Positions 60,822 to 64,000 of a DNA stretch of 64,000 nt are shown piece after piece. Origin of the DNA: Drosophila persimilis (taxonomy: Eukaryota > Arthropoda > Insecta > Diptera > Drosophilidae); contig NW_020825358.1 in NCBI RefSeq assembly GCF_003286085.1, forward strand, positions 1,037,501 through 1,101,500. The letters run 5' to 3'. The stretch's first letter is position 1. Every line of letters begins with the position of its first letter. Made by a program: the position numbers and the translations under genes. Under the pieces are notes generated by a model. The model worked only from the letters and a program-made list of their open reading frames with translations. It had not been told where the DNA came from and ran no database searches.

Positions 60822-61927
60822 TTCCTGTCTACTCTTTTTGCTTACAGTTTCTAGAGTAATTTCATAAATGTATATTTTATTTGCCAAAAACTTATTTTCC
60901 AAGCCGGCCACAACACTTAACAAGTTCCTTTCAAGCCATTAATAATTATATAATATATACATCTAACTGCAAAGACACCTCTAGAGGTAGGTTTTATATT
61001 TATTGAGCACTCCCTTGAAACAAACAAACAAACAAAAATAAAAAGATGCTGAAGCCAGGGAGCAAAATTCATAAATACAAAACTTGAACTGTCAATTCCG
61101 CCTTGGCAGGCCAAAATGCTCTCAAATATTTGGCCAAGGAAAAGTCTGTTTCTAATTTGGAAAATACGAATTGCTGCTCCATGGCTCCATGCTCCCTGCT
61201 CCATGGCTCCACCTTTAGGCAATGCCTGCCTCCATGGCCTGCCTGCACTCTGCCTGTGTGCTATTTGCTTACTAAATATTTAACTTTTGAATTTCAAAGC
61301 AACCGTCGAATGTTTGGGTAACTCCGCCTTGCCGCCTTGCCGCCTTGCCGCTTTTCCACCTATTGCCCAAACGCTTTTCCACCTTTCTCTGACCCACCCC
61401 CCCCCACTCAAATCAGAGCTGCCGGCTTTCATATCGGGTTACATACGTATTAATTTAATATTTTACAGGGCACGGAATCGGGGTTTTGGTACGAGTACGA
61501 GCATTTCCTTTTCTACTCTTCTGTTTTCATTCTTTTTTTTTTCGTTTGCTTTGGTGTTTCTGCGTGTGTGTGTGTGTGTGTGCCAGAATTTGTCATCGTT
61601 TCCGTCATGAAAAACGAGAAAAAGGAAGTAAGCTTTTGGCCTGGTCGGTTTGCGGGGGGAATGGCGTTCGTCTGGGGGGGCGGGGCGGTACGGGTCTCTC
61701 ATGTGTTGGTAACCGCAATTTGTTTACTTTGTCGGTTTTTGTGCACGCAGCCGAGTGTTCAAAATTGAATTTTAACTTGGTTAACAGGGGCTCTGGCCAG
61801 GGCCCATTCATTGGGGATCAGCCATCGCCCGCACACCCCCTTCCTGGCTGGCTGGCTAACGTTTTCCCGCTTTTCCGCTCATCTCTCTGTGGCTCTGTCT
61901 CTCAGCCTCTGTTTCCTCTTCTCTCTG

Positions 61928-61930
<3 letters not shown>

Positions 61931-61958
<28 letters not shown>
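61931..61958. repeat. CT dinucleotide tract
   Basis: Uninterrupted CT run of about 28 bases. Confidence 0.95.
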
Positions 61959-64000
61959 AAGCGTTCGTTTCGCGTTCGTCGGCGTTGATAACGTTATCCA
62001 TTAGGGCGTATGACAACAGCGAGTGGGTGGCCCATGAAGGAGGCGTGGTTCCTGGCCACTTTAGGCCCAGTTCGCTGTAAAAAGTTAGTTAGTTTTTGGA
62101 TAGGAACGGTGATGGGGGTGGTGTTTTTGGTGTTTCTGGTGTTTCTGGGAGGCCAGCACTTTGCTTTTGGCTTGCCTTTCGTTTCGTCTCGTTTCGTTCC
62201 GTCTCGTGTTTGGTTTTGGATTCGTTTTTTTTTTTTTTTTTAGTTTTTTAAATGCAATCTTTTAAGTGCTTTTTGGTTGCAGGGGGGGCGACAGGGGGAG
62301 AAACAGCAGCAACAGCAGCAGCGACTTTTAATGGCACTCGGCTGTGGCCTCAATTAAAATGACGAGCTGCAAGCCAACCTCTCTGCTCTGCCAGACCTAC
62401 AGACCTCTATTCCTTTCCTCTTTGGGCCCTTCCCGAACAGACCTCTATTCCTCTTCAGAACGTTCTCTCCAGAGGCAAATCTTCAGCTGCACTTCCCCTG
62501 AAGAACCTTTCCTTCGGGGCCATTAATGCCTTTGCAGAACCTTTTCCTTCAGATCTTCAGTTGCATTTCGCTCTAGACCCTTTTTCTCCAGATCTTCAGG
62601 CCCTTTCCCGGTTAGCTCCTTCAGGAGCCTTTTCCACACATCCCGCCCAACAAATTAAATGCCAATTCTGCTTCACAACTTTTCAATTACCAATTACAAT
62701 TGATGTTCAAAATTGGGTTATACGTGTAGCACTTCTTCTTAGCCTTTTGTTTTATTTACTTCGTTTAATTGAAAAATATTTCAGTAACTATCGGAGTACA
62801 CCCCCCCTCTCCCTCTGCAGCCCCATCCCCGTTCTCTCCCTTTCTCTCCCTCTCTCTTCAAGCCAAACCACAGCAAAAGCTGTCTTGCTCTTTTCGGTTT
62901 CTTTTGAATTTTTCATGTGGCAAAGTTCAAGAAATGTAATAAATACAATTTTATTGCCACATTTTTTGGGGGCTGATTGTTGTTCTTGTACTTGTTTCTG
63001 TGGCTCAGCTGCATTTACAACAAATTTCAGTGGAGGGGCGAGCATGGTCGAGGAGGGGTGGGGGGAACATTTGCTGCATTGGCGCAGCATTGAATGAATT
63101 TTCGAGGCATAATAAATTTTCCCGGGGTCGGTCTGTTCGCAGCTTTCAGCAATTTTCCTTCGAAGTAAAATTTATTTTGCGCCGTTTTTTGAACAGAAAC
63201 GATGTTTGTTAAATATAATAAATTTCCGGTTTTGTATTTGTTCTTCTTTGTTTTTGTAATTTTGGTTTTTTTTTTTTCTTCTTTTTTGGTAATTTAATGA
63301 AATTTATGAATGCCATGCCGTTTGTTTTGAGGCTGATTGTCGCGTACGCCAGGGCGTATGAATGATGCTGGGTGGACATTTTGGAAGATCTTCTTAATGC
63401 TTAAAGAAATAACCATGGTTTGCAGTAAATATAAAGTTTCAACTGTATTTGGCTCTTCTTAAAAACTCCTCCAAACATTTGTCAGTTGTTTTACCTTTCA
63501 GCACCAATAAAAAGCGAACTTTAAGTGCATTTTGCTTTCATAAAACTTTCCCCAGATATTTATTTATTTTAATTGAAAATTCTAAAATTCATTTGAAAGT
63601 TTTCATTATTATTATTAGCATTTCCCTTAGTTTACGACTACACTTAATGAATATACTTCGGCCCATCCCTTTTTTTTTTGAGGGCCTGCCTTCCCTTTCT
63701 CAGAACTTCTTTTCTGGCCAATTAGACAATGGCTCTTGGCTCCTGGCTCTGGGTATTGGTGGCGTGGGGGCGTGGGGGGGTGGCTCAAATCAATAGTTAA
63801 GAAAACTTTATTACCGCCAAATTAGACTTGTAAGTAGAAGTACTTCCAACTTGGTTAAGTCCCAGGGCCCATCACCATCTCTAACCCGACATCCGACAAT
63901 TTTATGGGGCTGGGCTCTTCAGACTTGACTTCATCACAAATTGAGCACATTAATAGAATTTTCTGGCCTTTGTTTATGGGCAAAGTTTTTGGTTTTTTCC

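Larger units (their letters stand above)
54995..64000. other. gene-poor DNA rich in simple repeats, 9 kb
   Basis: No identified gene. It contains a CACCG array near 55104-55130, GA/CT tracts (55582-55606, 61931-61958), CA tracts, a GGTGCT array, a run of 27 C, and a degenerate repeat block near 62395-62635. A short exon-like ORF lies at 59033-59079. The remaining short frames are low-complexity artefacts. Confidence 0.5.

Noticed and set aside
1-64000. tRNA, rRNA or microRNA genes
   Set aside because: No tRNA B-box with matching arms, no rRNA segment, and no long precursor-like hairpin was found by eye. A covariance-model scan would be decisive.

Overview
The window is nuclear DNA of a fruit fly of the genus Drosophila, not of a prokaryote. 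Evidence: one gene with short introns (62 and 61 nt, GT...AG), a predicted protein recognisable as lamina ancestor (lama), relics of insect transposon families (gypsy-type retrovirus, hAT, mariner, Helitron, INE-1-like), and a very high load of CA/GT, GA/CT and CAG microsatellites. The protein is close to but not identical with D. melanogaster Lama as I remember it. The microsatellite density would fit an obscura-group species, but that species guess is inference only.

Layout. 1-1462 is the 3' end of an endogenous gypsy-type retrovirus: a frameshifted env remnant, a polypurine tract and a 3' LTR. 1463-7280 is the presumed upstream and 5' leader region of lama, with strong splice signals for non-coding exons, an E-box cluster at 3610-3656 and a 59-codon upstream ORF. 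7281-9398 is the lama coding region in three exons (664 aa after splicing). 9399-11000 is an AT-rich tail followed by a 141-bp hAT-type MITE and a decayed mariner transposase on the minus strand.

From about 11 kb to 64 kb I find no gene that I can identify. This stretch is microsatellite-rich intergenic or intronic DNA. It holds two minus-strand segments that look like coding exons (45224-45334 and about 25100-25330), two INE-1-like relics (29.4 and 46.5 kb), a decayed Helitron helicase with a possible Helitron 3' end (54.6-55.0 kb), and a short ORF behind a DRE-like TATCGATA box (51.1 kb). The two exon-like segments share a strand, so the desert could be introns of one long minus-strand gene. 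That is a hypothesis.

I see no cluster of cooperating genes and no new defence, metabolic or mobile system. The most useful leads are the absence of any candidate catalytic cysteine in Lama, its upstream ORF, the unassigned exon-like segment at 45.2 kb, and the set of transposon relics.
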